Assembly (NCBI RefSeq): GCF_023278565.1 | Contig: NC_064676.1 | Span: 1,054,001 to 1,118,000 of the forward strand | DNA from: Colletotrichum lupini | Lineage: Eukaryota; Ascomycota; Sordariomycetes; Glomerellales; Glomerellaceae | Direction: 5' to 3' | Length of the DNA: 64,000 nt | In this document: piece after piece, positions 1-11,865 of the stretch | Layout: each line of letters begins with the position of its first letter | Numbering within the stretch: position 1 is the stretch's first letter | The notes under the pieces: model-generated | Told to the model about the DNA's origin: nothing | What the model saw: only the letters and a program-made list of their open reading frames with translations | The model's database searches: none | Position numbers and translations under genes: made by a program

Positions 1-1256
1 GGTGAGAATGTCTGTGTGTAGAGCCTGTTCATGACCAGCTTCTCCATTCCTTCACGAGCATTGTCAAACTCTGCGTCGGAAACGTCTCGCCACACTTCAC
101 ATTGCGCCATCTTGTTGGCAATGAAGGCGAGGAAGTCACTGATGATTTTGACTTGCTCGTGTACCATCCACTGTCGCTTTCCAAACTCTGATAAAAAGGA
201 CTTGAGGTATCTAGCGACTGGGTCCGCCTTCTTGTTTCGTAGTTGTTCTAGGAACCGATGGAAGTCGAATGGCAGCGCCGGCTCTGGCTCGGGTTCAGGG
301 GGTGGCGGCCTATGTACGGGCATACCAGGAGACATCTGGGAGTCGATGCTCATCTGCCGATCATCGTGGGACCGCGCTGGTGTCGCCGGTGGCCCGTCTT
401 TAGGAGGCACTGGCGGCCCTTGGTCATCAGGTGCTCTTTCTTTGGAGAACATGCTAGCTGGGGAGGCTGATTGTATTCTTAGACCCTGAAGCTCCTGTAC
501 CTGGTGTGACAGTGAGGGTACCAGTGGCTCGAGGCTAGACTTCCGAGGTGGATGCTGTATGCCAGGGCTACCTAGCATAGGCGAAGCAATCTCCAGCCTC
601 GGGCTCATGACTTCTTCAGCTCCAGGACCCCCACCGTCGCCAGTAAACTGCTCCATGATACTCTGGATTTCGGATCGCGACCCATTCTCTTGTTCATCTT
701 CGCTTGCATATCTGCGCTCGTCGTAGCCGGCATCAGATCGTGTAGGGGATGCAGAGGTAGGTCGGCGTTTGGCATTTGAGGGGGTTCGAGAGGGAGGCTG
801 GGATGTTCTCGGGGTTGGAGGTGTTGGATCGACATATGTAGTGGACTCGATAGTAAGAAACTGTGTGGCAGTCTCGGCAGGGAGAGGACTCGTGGGCTTC
901 AAGGTCGCTATCGACGAAGTCATCGGTTCCGGAATTGTCACGGGAGCAGGTTTGGACACGGTCTTGGGCGAGTCCTTGTGAGATTTATCGCCCACGCTTG
1001 GGTCATCTTTCGTGGTGGTCGTTGTGACCGGGGCGTCTTCGCCAAAATCGATCAGATCATCGGTCGCTTGTTGTTTGCCTGCTGCTTTTGCTGACAGCAC
1101 GGGCTGTTTGTCTTCAACATGGTTGTCAAGCTTGAGCAGCTCCGTTTCAGCCTTGGACCCCGCGGTCTCGGCGCTCGTCACCTGGGCGGCGGCAGTGTCA
1201 TTCTGGGGGGCGCCAGAGAGGCCGGAGAAGTGATCTGAGGGATCTGTAGAAGACAT
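1..1256 (-). CDS. Vps9-type guanine nucleotide exchange factor, N-terminal part (cut by window edge)
   Basis: An uninterrupted frame runs on the minus strand from an ATG at 1256-1254 to the window edge, giving 418 residues (MSSTDPSDHF...) with no stop. Residues 1-325 are low-complexity, acidic and Pro/Ser-rich. From about residue 328 the sequence matches the helical bundle that precedes the catalytic VPS9 domain: it has FxxFLEQL, then DPVARYLKSFL, then EQVKIISDFLAFI, then AREGMEKLVMNRLYTQTF. In yeast Vps9 and relatives this region supports activation of Rab5/Vps21 on endosomes (family knowledge). The catalytic domain itself and any CUE domain would lie beyond the window. The start is the first ATG in the frame. 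The call rests on the strongly conserved REGMEKLVMNRLY stretch. A Rabex/Muk1-like paralogue cannot be excluded. Confidence 0.85.
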   Translation of the reverse strand, partial: MSSTDPSDHFSGLSGAPQNDTAAAQVTSAETAGSKAETELLKLDNHVEDKQPVLSAKAAGKQQATDDLIDFGEDAPVTTTTTKDDPSVGDKSHKDSPKTVSKPAPVTIPEPMTSSIATLKPTSPLPAETATQFLTIESTTYVDPTPPTPRTSQPPSRTPSNAKRRPTSASPTRSDAGYDERRYASEDEQENGSRSEIQSIMEQFTGDGGGPGAEEVMSPRLEIASPMLGSPGIQHPPRKSSLEPLVPSLSHQVQELQGLRIQSASPASMFSKERAPDDQGPPVPPKDGPPATPARSHDDRQMSIDSQMSPGMPVHRPPPPEPEPEPALPFDFHRFLEQLRNKKADPVARYLKSFLSEFGKRQWMVHEQVKIISDFLAFIANKMAQCEVWRDVSDAEFDNAREGMEKLVMNRLYTQTFS

Positions 1257-3260
1257 ACACCACAGATATCGTGGAATATCGTTGTTCGTTTTTGGTGAGC
1301 TCTAGTCAAGCCGAGCAGCGGGGTTCGGCGTCGGTTTGGGAGAGGCGAGGCTCGAGCTCAGCAAAAGGCGGAGGGAGGAACAGTCGCTGACATGCAGGTG
1401 TGGCGGTGGGATTAGTCGAGCTGTGAGGGCCGTGGCTCGGTGTAGAATGGAAGCAAAGATCGAGAATCAGCAGATCAGAGACCCTGGCTGCAGATGGGAG
1501 GTGTTTGAAGGTTATCGGTGGTAGGTGTGTTGCTGAGCTATCACGAGAATGGGATCAGCAGTCCAAGGTAGCAGTGGGTTGGCCGTGTAACGGCGGAGAG
1601 AAGGCTGAGAATGTTGGTGTGCAACGGTAGAGATCCCCACAATTCGTGGGGTGTGGCGGGCCTGGAACTGCACGCTCGAACGCTCACACGCTAATGTACG
1701 ACGAGTGACTGACAGCAGGAAAGAGAGCGGGCGACTTTTGGCCAGAGTTTTGCCGGAGATCCAGGGTCCCCAGGTGCAGAAGGTCCGACCGACGTCACTC
1801 AGTCCCTTCCCGTCCTTCTTTCCTTCCCTTCTTCTAATCCCCAAGTGGGGTTACCGGAAGCAATATTGTACCGTTCCGGTCTATACACGTGACCCTGAAG
1901 TCATGCCGTATCGGAGCCGAGCGAAGCCTTGCTTTAGACCGCCCGGATCCGGATGGCTCCACTGCTCGCCGCCGAGTCCCCGCTGTCGTTCCTGGCTTGT
2001 TCTTCCGTCCCGGCGCACGGAGCTCCTCTGAGGCCTGTTACGTCTCATCTTCCCCTGACATCGGCAGGGAATCAACCTTACCTGTTAGACCTCAACCTCG
2101 GCCCATAAACACTGCATCGCCGCTGTCGACTCATTGGTGCACCAGAGGAGCTGAACCGCCCATGGATCCAGTAGAATTTCTGCTCTCTCCTCCCATTTAT
2201 GATAAGAATCAATCAACCAAACTGTCGGATCGGCGCAAGGGAGCATGTCTCAAAACCTCTCGCAGGTCTTTCTTATTCGGGGTGCTTTGACGGATGGATT
2301 TCACATCTTTCTCATTTTGTTTAATCTCCATTCCTCTGCGACTGCACCGTTGACTGACCCACGGCCGAGCAAGCAAACGTTTTTGACATCTTCTTGCTTT
2401 TGCTCACCGTCCGGTCGGTATCCCTTCAATGAGCCAGAACAGCCCATCTCCATTTTCTTTATTTCGTCTGCCCTCTCGGGGTCCAGAACTCTGCGTTTCC
2501 CGCGTCCGAATCCCGTTGTCTGACATTACGCTCGGTCCTCTGACAAGTGTCAAGCGGCGAGACCTTCTTTCTTCTCCAGCCCAAAAGAGGATTTGACTTG
2601 ACCTCCCCGAGCCGGCCGAAGCCCACCACACCAGACGTCAGACCCGGGATGAGAGCGTGAAGTCTTACCTGTCAGAACGAAGCGCTGGTAGTAGGCAGCG
2701 CGGGCTCTGAGTCGCCAAAAAAACCTTCGGGCTCATCCTTGTTCAGGAGTCTGCTTTGTGATCAGTTTCTCGTTTCGATCCGGTCATCTCAAGTTTCAGG
2801 TTGGAACTTCTAGAACGTATCCTGTTCCTCCCAACTCAAGCGGTCCACAACGGACGCCGTCAAGTTCGCAAGCTACACTTTTATCGACAAGCGCCGTTCT
2901 CGTGGCAGGGGACCTCGTGGTTGATGGATCTCACCCTTTCCCTTTTCTCTCTCCTTCTTTGGTTTCCCCTCAGTGGCAGAGACATCGTGTGGGAGGGTCA
3001 CTGACAGCTGGCTGATCTGAAGCCCGTGAAGCCTGATGTTAGTCAGTCTCAATCTAGCGTTCACTGTCACGAGGGCAGGCACTTTCTTTTACTTTTCTAG
3101 CTTCCTCTGGGCATCTGGAGTCGAGAAGCTTTATGCTTAGCTGCGTGAACGTTGTGCTGACAGCAACCACAACGGCACGTCACATCTCACTGATGCTTTT
3201 CTTATTCCTGAGCTGATGAATATTGACCTTCTTGTCGTTCGTTATGTTGGATAATACGAG
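1257..3260. other. intergenic region, VPS9 side
   Basis: No coding frame with fungal codon character or a recognisable domain was seen on either strand. The stretch is C/T-rich in places and should contain the promoter and 5' UTR of the Vps9-like gene. One CCTCGG hexamer lies at 2096-2101, too far from the cutinase to assign. Confidence 0.5.
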
Positions 3261-3266
3261 GCCCAT

Positions 3267-3865
3267 CCGAGGCCTTCGGCTGCATGAGGCCCGAATGATA
3301 GAGTTCTACATTCAATTCCCCTAGTCCCCGAGCCTTGTCGATCCTGGGTCGTTCTCTAAAACAATATCTGCGAAACGGCGGTCCTCCTCCCCGAATGAAC
3401 CAAGCATGAGGGGCTCTCGACCTTATCGGATTTAGGCTACCGAAGAGAAATCAAGCAAGCCATGCCTCGGTCCACTCGATCCTGCCTCCCGCCCTTTGGA
3501 TCTCCGATAAACGACATCGATCAGGCTACATGCTGGAAGCGCCACTAGCCAGGGGAAATCCAACGGGATGGCGTTGTGGAGTGGTCTTCCCGATGGCTTG
3601 GCTGCCGCATCCTGGAGACCTGCGACCGTGCTCCTCCAGGAAGGGAGTCGTGTTTCCCAAAACGGACAGACTTGCGATCTGGACAGTCCACCTCGACCTG
3701 CGCCTCAGGAGATCCCATCGACCCCAGATGCATCTTACACGCCAAGGGACACCTTCGGGGACGTCTCTTGCTTACTCGAGTTGATTCGAGAGATGCGACT
3801 GGCCCGGACGTTGGGAGCTATGGGACGAAAGTGACTTGATGTGGAAACGCCAACAACGGCCGAGG
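3267..3865 (+). promoter_or_regulatory. three CCTCGG/CCGAGG elements upstream of cutinase
   Basis: CCGAGG occurs at 3267-3272, CCTCGG at 3465-3470 and CCGAGG at 3860-3865, the last about 70 bp upstream of the TATA box and 260 bp upstream of the cutinase ATG. This hexamer is the core bound by the Zn2Cys6 regulators FarA/FarB of Aspergillus and CTF1-alpha of Fusarium, which switch on fatty-acid catabolism and cutinase genes (established knowledge). Use of these copies by such a factor here is inferred from position only. Confidence 0.45.
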
Positions 3866-3934
3866 CGGAGGTTTGCACTAATCGTCATCTCAACAACAGC
3901 CCAACGGCGTGGGTTGACGTGCAGAAACTCTCTG

Positions 3935-3940
3935 TATAAA
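3935..3940 (+). promoter_or_regulatory. TATA box of cutinase gene
   Basis: TATAAA lies 184 bp upstream of the cutinase start codon and is followed by a C/A-rich leader typical of highly expressed fungal secreted-enzyme genes. No other TATAAA stands close to this gene. Confidence 0.6.
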
Positions 3941-4123
3941 GGTTGCGGCCAGACCCTTTGACTTTATTCATCTCATCATCATCATCACCACATCTCATCT
4001 ACAACACGCAGCACTCGGCTCGCTTACATTCCAAGCCCCGGTGGCAGTCATTCTCTTCCGCGACGCTGTATCTCAGTCTGCTCTGTGAGCCATCCTCTTC
4101 GACCTTTTCTCAAATCCATCACG

Positions 4124-4840
4124 ATGAAGTTCTCCGCCATTCTCGCCCTCGCGTCTATCGCGGCTGCGTTCCCCACGCTTTCCGAGCCCGAGCTCGATGA
4201 GCGTGACATTCTTGAAATCGAGGCCCGCGATATCGAAGCCCGCCAGCGCGGCCGTGTCGGTTCCACCGCCAAGGAGTTCTCGACTGGCGGTTGCAAAGAC
4301 GTCATTATGGTCTTTGCTCGTGGCTCTACCGAAATCGGCAACATGGGTACCATTTGCGGTCCTCAAACCGCCAACAACGTCAAGGGTCAATTCTCGAGCG
4401 TGGCCGTTGAGGGAGTCGACTATGCCGCTGGTCTCTCCACTAACTTCTTGCCTGGCGGCGCCGACCCCGCTGGTGTTGCGGAGATGAAGAAGATCATTGG
4501 CGAAGTCAACAGCCAGTGCCCCAACTCCATGATGGTCGTCGGCGGCTACAGCCAAGGTGCCGCCGTCACTCACCGCGCTGTCGAGGACTTGCCCCAGGCC
4601 CAGAAGGACCAGATCGTCGCGGCCTTCATGTTCGGCGACACCCAGAACACCCAGGACAAGGCTCAGATTCCCAACTTCCCCAAGTCCAAGACCAAGATCA
4701 TCTGCGCCCAGGGCGATGCCGTCTGCAAAGGAACCCTCACCATTCTGCCGGCTCATCTGTCCTACGGCAACCAGGCTGGCAACATGGCCGACTTCATCAA
4801 CCAGAAGCTCACTGCAGCTGGCGCGCAGAGGCGCAAGTAG
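4124..4840 (+). CDS. cutinase (secreted serine esterase, CE5)
   Basis: The gene is a single exon of 238 aa. It hydrolyses ester bonds of plant cutin and acts outside the cell. Residues 1-15 (MKFSAILALASIAAA) are a signal peptide, and a propeptide follows that is rich in E/D/R. The catalytic triad is readable: Ser143 in GGYSQGAAV, Asp198 in GDAVC and His211 in AHLSYG. The oxyanion-site region is FARGSTEIGNMG at 64-75. Cys57/Cys132 and Cys194/Cys201 match the two conserved disulfides, and Cys78 is extra. The length is normal for the family. The frame can be read upstream to a GTG at 4085, but ATG 4124 gives the clean signal peptide and sits in CACGATGAAG context. A TATA box and CCTCGG elements lie upstream. 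The opposite-strand frame over this gene is a codon-bias shadow. Confidence 0.96.
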   Translation: MKFSAILALASIAAAFPTLSEPELDERDILEIEARDIEARQRGRVGSTAKEFSTGGCKDVIMVFARGSTEIGNMGTICGPQTANNVKGQFSSVAVEGVDYAAGLSTNFLPGGADPAGVAEMKKIIGEVNSQCPNSMMVVGGYSQGAAVTHRAVEDLPQAQKDQIVAAFMFGDTQNTQDKAQIPNFPKSKTKIICAQGDAVCKGTLTILPAHLSYGNQAGNMADFINQKLTAAGAQRRK

Positions 4841-7013
4841 ACGCATATCACGATTGTCATGTTTATGAGGCGGAACTAGGGGGAACATTTCATGAGTATC
4901 CATGTACACACTGTGGCTTTGCATGCATTGAGCGGCGGCCTTATTTTTTCTTCTTGTTTCTACTTCTCTCTACAGGCATAAAGAGATATCCATTTCTACA
5001 GTTCACATATTTGGGAAAGGCATTTTGAGTGTGTTTTGAAACAGTGCAATAATTAGCTACCACGCCTCCTGGATTTGGTATTCTGGCGACGGAATATCCG
5101 GTGAGAGCTTGGGTTCGCCTTGGTACTTTACCTGAGGCTGGGTACAGATTCATGGGAGATGGGCAGCCAAGACACGCCCCAGACACTCGTTGATCGATGT
5201 GTAATAAAGAAAAAACTCTCCGAACCTTGTGCTCCATCTTGAGAAATGTGTGCTGTGCTCTGTGACAGTTGATGAATGAAGAACCCGGCATTTCGGGATT
5301 CAGAAGGACGGGGTTATGCTGGCGACGGGGAGGCGACGGGGAGGCGACGGGGAGGAGATGAGGAGGCGGAGGAGGACGTTGACGTACAGTGCTTACATAA
5401 GTCAATGTTTTGGTGACACTGTACGTACCTCTGGGATATCCAGCCCTGACGCGCCTGATGACTCAGGCAGGGGCACAGCTCGTCGCACTGTGATGCGGCA
5501 TCTTCTGACATCCCGCTGCTTCTTCCTCCATCAACCGTCAAACCTTCAATTCCTCTGTCTCCCCATTGCCTTGTTCGATTTTTCATCTCCGGTTCGCATT
5601 TCGAAGCACATCAGATGGGATGAAGGTATCATCGATTCTCCCGTCGGCAATGCATAGAGGCGCTCAGCTGGAAATGATAAACACATGCCGACGGCGGCGG
5701 CAGCGATTAACCTCCATCAAAGGCCACCATTCCTCTTCAAGGCGGCCATGAGAGTTGTGTGTGCGTGATACTCCACCAATGTGCGACGTTGCGACAAAGG
5801 GTATTGCCTGTTCAGCTTTCGCCCGAACTTTCTGCCCTCGTATGACACTCGTCGGAGAGGGAAAGGCTGAAGCGTGGCCTTACACTCCCAGGGCTGGGCG
5901 GCTGAAAGTCTGAAGACAACAGATGGCATCCGTGCTCGACCTTGCCATTCGCACCTCGGATGCCTTGATTTCTCCGGGCGCACGGGACCTCGATGTTGCT
6001 TGCTGTGGGATCCGCGGATCAACGTGGACGGGACGGGGGGGAAACATGATTGTCACCAATACGCGGAGCCGCCTAGCAGAATTTATTCCATCAGCCACCC
6101 GTTGCGCCGATCTACCTAAACAAGACTTCGAGATGGAACAAGGCCAGACAGTTCGGGTCCGGTTGACCGCTTCGCGGCTAGCGACGCTTCGAGCAGTGTG
6201 TCCGAAGCCAAGCCATGCGTTGGACGGAGTTCATCCCTGGCGTCAGCTCGTTGCTTTCTTGGCGCCGCTGCTTTGGAAGGTGAGTGAGCGCAACCTTAAG
6301 CTTTCGCCCATCACCACATGCACCGCACGTGGGGAAAAGACTTCACTGGCAGCTGGCAGATGAGGGCGTCGAGCTTCTTTTCGAAATCTAGAAGAACCTT
6401 CGGTCGACTTCAATCAGAATGGCCTGGCCGCTCGATCTAATCAATCGAGTCCGAGAATGCACACTTGCACTAGCAGCAATGCCCACCACAAATATCCATC
6501 AATGACCAGCGAGAACCCCGGCCAGTGTGCCCACCACGTGGGGAGATCAACACGGGATAATGGTACCAACGGGGAATCCGCCCGCCGATTTCTGCCCTGG
6601 AGAATCGTCGCTGATTGATATCTTTAGCCACCGATTACGCCTGCTCCCTCTATGTAATTTCGCCAGTTTTCCTTGGCAGCCCACCTTTGCGCGGGATGCA
6701 GGACGTTAATGACGAACTCGGTGCCCGCTGTTTCTTCTCCATTGCCGCTCCCAATGGGTTTTCCTCTCCTGTCATCAAACTTGGCCGGGGAAACACCAGA
6801 ATGGCAGTGCGCATCGTCGAACTCTCTGCTCTGGACGTTCGGACTCGTTGAGAAAATCGGATGATCTCGAGTGCTGCGTTCAAATTTGCTGCACCCTTAC
6901 GATCTCCATAGGATCCGAACCGATGCGACCGCTCGTTTTTCGCACGGAAATGATCCATCACGCAAGACGCGACTCTTGCAATTGTCACTCGCTCAATTAA
7001 TGCCGCCGCTACG
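4841..7013. other. intergenic region
   Basis: No supported gene. An AATAAA-like signal near 5203 may serve the cutinase mRNA. Three perfect tandem 11-mers lie at 5321-5353. Open frames up to about 160 codons (for example 5923-6363 + and 6650-7141 -) have no family features and no splice-consistent extensions. The 3' part is presumably the promoter of the flippase gene. Confidence 0.5.
5321..5353. repeat. short tandem repeat, 3 x 11 bp
   Basis: The unit GGCGACGGGGA is repeated three times without mismatch and then decays into related G/A-rich sequence to about 5375. It lies in noncoding DNA. Confidence 0.85.
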
Positions 7014-10000
7014 ATGAACGAGAAACCAACAACTGAACCACCGACCGTGGGCGATGCGCCGCGGCCCGGTCCCGACGAAGCCCCCGACAGAGCGCGGTGG
7101 CTGGGCGCTAATTCGAGGCGCGATGCTGTGATGTGGTGCAAGAGTGTATTTTACGAGGTTGTCCTAGGCCGAAAGACATTGCCGCCTTCGAAGAATGGTC
7201 GCATTATTCCACTACAGCTGGACCAAAATGCGCCCCTAACGGACGAACGACGAGGCGGGCATCCCTTCCTTTCGAACACCATCCGAACTTCCCGATACAC
7301 TGTTTATGACTTCATCCCGAAACAACTCTTCTTCCAGTTTTCCCGAATTGGCAATTTTTATTTCCTCTGTGTGGGCGTCCCGCAGACCGTGCCTGGCCTT
7401 TCTACCACGGGAAACTTTACGACGATTTTGCCGCTACTTTTCTTCGTTCTGGTCACTGTCGCAAAGGAAGGATATGACGATTTCAAGCGCCACCGGCTAG
7501 ACAAGGTGGAGAACGCGAAAACAGCGCGTGTGCTCAAGCACTCGAAACATCGCAACACTAGCTCGCAGACCTGGCAGTCTAAGCTTCGAAGCACTCTCCT
7601 GGGAGGCTCTCAAGTACTAGGCGCCGGCCAAGCAGTAGATGATGGGCCCTGGATAACAACGAGATGGTGTGACATCGAGGTTGGCGACCTCATCAACTTA
7701 CGAAGAGACGATCCGGTCCCTGCCGATATCGTACTGCTCCATGCCGATGGCGAGAATGGCCTTGCTTATATCGAGACGATGGCCCTTGACGGCGAGACCA
7801 ACCTCAAGAGCAAGCAAGTTTCGGCTGCACTGGAAGGACGCGATTCTGTCGAGAAGATCGTGGCCTGCGATGCCGAATTTGTGGTCGAAGACCCAAACCC
7901 TGATCTTTACAAGTTCGATGGTCGAGTGACTGTCAACGGAAAGTCGCTACCACTGACTTCCGCCGAGGTTATATACAGAGGCAGCATTCTGAGAAATACG
8001 GCGTCCGCGATTGGCATCGTTGTCAACACGGGGGAGGAGTGCAAGATTCGCATGAATGCTAATCAACACCCCAAGGCCAAGAAACCCGTGTTGGAGACCG
8101 TAGCCAACAAGATTGTCGTTTCCCTGGCGCTCTATGTCATTATTCTTTCTGTCGGCTGCTCCATGGGATATGTATTGTGGCAGCGGTCGCAGGAGAGAAG
8201 GACATGGTACCTGAGTGGTGCTGAAGTCAAGTTCTACGAAATCATCATTGGTTTTATCATCCAGTTCAACAATGTCATTCCTTTGGCGTTGTACGTCAGT
8301 CTCGAGATCGTCAAAGTCGGACAGCTACTCATGCTCAATTCCGATGTCGAGATGTACCACGCCGAAACGGACACTCCAGCTCGATGCAATACGAACACCA
8401 TCCTCGAGAACTTGGGCCAAGTCGGCTACATCTTCACCGACAAAACAGGCACACTGACGGAAAACGTGATGAAGTTCCGCAAACTGAGCATTGCCGGCAC
8501 AGCTTGGCTGCACCAACCGGACGTCGAAGTTGCAGATGGCGATAGCGAAAACAACAGCTCTGTAGACACCCTGTTTGAGGCTAAGGGGATCCCGCGCATT
8601 TCAACCCAGCACATTCGAACCGATGCCATCGTAGACGACTACGTTCAATCTCCAGCGACTCTCGGCAGACCATCGATGGCTCGCTCACGAGCACCATCTA
8701 CGCGAAGATCGTCTTCCCAGTGGAGATCCACGAGCCGTCCGGACCATGTGCAGCCCGACGTCACTACCAGCGATCTTCTAGAGTTCATTGCCCTGAGGCC
8801 TCATTCTCTGTTTGCAAGAAGGGCAAAAGACTACATCCTTGCAATGGCACTCTGTCATACCTGCCTCCCGGAAATCCGCAACGGTGAGGTCGAATATCAG
8901 TCTTCTTCTCCAGACGAGCTGGCCATGGTTAAGGCAGCACAAGAGCTCGGCTATACTGTTGTTTCGCGGACTTCGTCAAACATCACCTTACGACAGAGCT
9001 CGGAAGCCAGTGATGCAACCAAACACATAACATTCCAGATCTTGGATGTCATCGAGTTCAGTAGCCACCGGAAGAGGATGTCTATTGTCGTGCGGTATCC
9101 CGATGGTCGGATTTGCATTATCTGCAAAGGTGCGGACTCGGTGATCTTGCCGAGACTTAAGATGGCTAGCATGGCGTTGCAAAAGGCCCAGGATGTGAGG
9201 CAAAGCGCGGACCTTGAACGCGAACTTTTGCGCAAAAGTGAACAGCATGAGCCGAGAATCAGCATTGGTGGTCGCGCTAGCATGTCTTTGCGAAGAAGCA
9301 TCGGAATCGCACGCGGTACCCCAGGCCCGAGTGTTCGGCGCCCTATGGACCGCAGCCAGTCTTTCGAGACGAGCAAATTGCGCAAGTCGGGCGACCTCTT
9401 GCGGCCATCCATCAACATCCGCACGACTTCTTTCGAAGCTTCGGGGGGTTCTTCTCCCACTTTACCATACCAAACACCCGAAAAATTCGCCTTCCTTGAC
9501 GAACCCGCCATCGCCGACGACTCGACCATTTTTACCAGATGTTTCAAGCATCTCGACGATTTTGCCACCGAAGGCCTACGAACGCTGCTTTTCGCTCAAA
9601 AGTTCATCTCGGAGCAGGACTACCTCACCTGGAAGAAAGCATTCGACGCCGCATCTACCAGCTTGACGGATCGCCAAGACAAGATCGAGGCTGCAGCGGA
9701 AACGATCGAGCAGTCCTTCAACCTCGTCGGTGCTTCGGCGATTGAAGATAAGCTTCAACAGGGCGTTCCGGAAACCATTGACAAGTTGCGGAGGGCGAAC
9801 ATCAAGATCTGGATGTTGACAGGCGACAAACGTGAAACAGCCATCAACATTGCCCATTCAACCCGCATCTGCCAACCGGTGTCCGATCTGTACACTCTGG
9901 ACGTCACTAAGGGAGACCTTCAGGGCCAGCTCGTGGCACTGTCCGAAGATTTGCACTCTGGCTGTATCCACAGTGTTGTCGTTATCGACGGGCAGACCCT

Positions 10001-11274
10001 GGCGACGATCGAGAAGTCGGACGACTTGACAGCCCAGTTCTACTCGGTGGTCCCCTTTGTCGACTCTGTCATTTGCTGTCGAGCCTCTCCGGCGCAGAAG
10101 GCGTTGATGGTCAAGACTGTTCGCTCCCAGCTACGAAAGTTGAAAGGTCGAATGGGCCACGGTCTTACACTTGCTATTGGTGACGGCGCCAACGACTTGG
10201 CAATGATCTCTGCTAGCCACGTCGGCGTCGGCATCTCTGGAAAGGAGGGTTTACAAGCTGCTCGAGTAGCCGACTATGCCATCGCTCAATTCAGATACCT
10301 TCAGCGACTACTTCTCGTGCACGGTCGATGGAACTACGTGCGTACGGCCAAGTTCATCTTGTGTACCTTCTGGAAGGAGATGTTCTTCTACCTCCCCACG
10401 GCCCTGTATCAGCGCTACAACGGTTATACGGGTACTTCATTGTACGAAATGGCTAGTTTGACTGTCTTTAACACATTGTTCACCAGTCTGTGCGTCATCT
10501 GTCTTGGGATCTGGGAACAAGACCTCAGCGCAGATACCTTGCTTGCCGTTCCCGAGCTTTATGTGTACGGTCAGCGAAACATGGGTCTAAACCTGGCCAA
10601 GTATGCTGGCTGGATGCTGTCAGCGGCAATCCAGGGCGTGTTGGCGTACTGGGGCGTCTGGGCGGGTTACGTCTGGTTTGCGCACTCGAGTGACCAGGGC
10701 CTTTACGCCGTTGGCAACTTGGCGTTCACTCTTGGCGTTGTCTGGATTAACTACAAGTGCTTGTAAGTGGAAAATGCACACTTCTTTTTGTCTGAAGGTG
10801 AAGAGTGAAGACTAACTCTGTCGCAGCATTCTCGAGACGCACCACAAATCGGGTGTCGTGATAGGATGCTTCCTCCTCACCTTCTCCGGATGGTGGGCTT
10901 GGCAAGGTTTCCTCTCGTCGATCTATACCCGCGCCCCGTCAATCTACGCCGTACGCGATGGTTTCTCAAAGACCTTTGGTCGGGATTGGACATGGTGGCT
11001 GACGTTGATTGTAATGGTCACTCTCTTCATCCTCATGGAGACCATTTTCCGCACCCTTCAGCGTTCTCTCATCCTCGCGGGGATGTGGAGGTGGCCTTGG
11101 GTTCGTAAAGAGGACGACGTTTGTGCGGATGAGTGGCGTTTGGAGCTTTGGCAAGAACTCGAAAAGGATCCTATTGTGAGGGAGAGGCTGAAGAGGTTGG
11201 CCAGTGATGAGGAGGAGGAGGCGGAGGATTGCGACGAGGATGTTGTGGTTGGCGAGTCTGAGAGGGCGGGTTGA
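7014..11274 (+). CDS. DNF3: P4-type phospholipid-translocating ATPase (flippase), Dnf3-like
   Basis: Two exons, 7014-10762 and 10827-11274, are joined across a 64-nt intron (GTAAGT, branch CTAAC, CGCAG) and encode 1398 aa. The enzyme flips phospholipids to the cytosolic leaflet of Golgi, endosome or plasma membranes. P-type landmarks are all present: actuator DGET (Asp259), phosphorylated Asp476 in DKTGTLT, nucleotide-domain SSPDELAM and KGADSV, TGDKRETAINIA, and hinge GDGANDLAM (about 1056). Ten hydrophobic helices can be placed: two near 100-150, two near 365-435, and six from about 1110 on. The M4 motif is P423-LALYVSLE, the P4 form that replaces the PEGL of ion pumps. The sequence around the phosphorylation site (ILENLGQVGYIFTDKTGTLT, then FRKLSIAGTAWLH) and a long Ser/Arg-rich insert in the N domain favour the Dnf3 branch over Drs2 or Neo1. 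The start is the first ATG of the frame. Confidence 0.9.
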
Positions 11275-11865
11275 GTCATTCCTTTGCAAGAGATACCCCT
11301 TCTGTTCTATGCACTTCCTTAATAGCTTGAATATATGCAAGCTGCCTTATCCAACTGATCAAAAGACATTTCAGGGGTGTTCGGAGGAATAAGTTATGTA
11401 TTCGCAACCTCGAGTCTAGCGCGGAGGTAAACCCATCAAAAAGCCGGTGGCTACTAGGTCCTGGGGTAGTATACAGGTGCTGTCTCCAACCCGGCGATGC
11501 TGGGATAAGGCTCCCCATACCGGATCCGAGGGCCCCACACGACGGAGCACCGGCCCGGGTGGGAGCTTACAGTGCCGTGGCAGAGGACAGTGCACCATAC
11601 TCACAACCAATCATTTACGCCAAATTACGACAAGCCGGGACTGAATTAGTCCCATTCCCATCTGACGGGTGAAGTTCCTAGGAATTTTGGTTGGTCGCAC
11701 GGCGCCATAAGCACTAAAACTTGCCATCTTCCCCCCTGTATCCATCCTGAAGGTACAAAGTTGCAAGCGCCACGAGGTAAGTACATAAGGAGCATCCTCT
11801 GCCGGCAAACCCGTTTCAATTGCAGCAGAGCTTTGGTGCACACGTAAATTCGGCTTCAAGACATC
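11275..11865. other. intergenic region
   Basis: About 590 bp between two same-strand genes. No gene seen. It should hold the flippase 3' UTR and the P450 promoter. Confidence 0.5.

Noticed and set aside
4073..4924. 284-codon open frame antisense to the cutinase
   Set aside because: It mirrors the GC-rich third-position bias of the cutinase frame, has no start context or domain, and the cutinase triad proves the other strand is coding.
5923..6363. 146-codon + frame upstream of the flippase
   Set aside because: No domain, signal peptide or conserved motif; overlaps other equally long frames.
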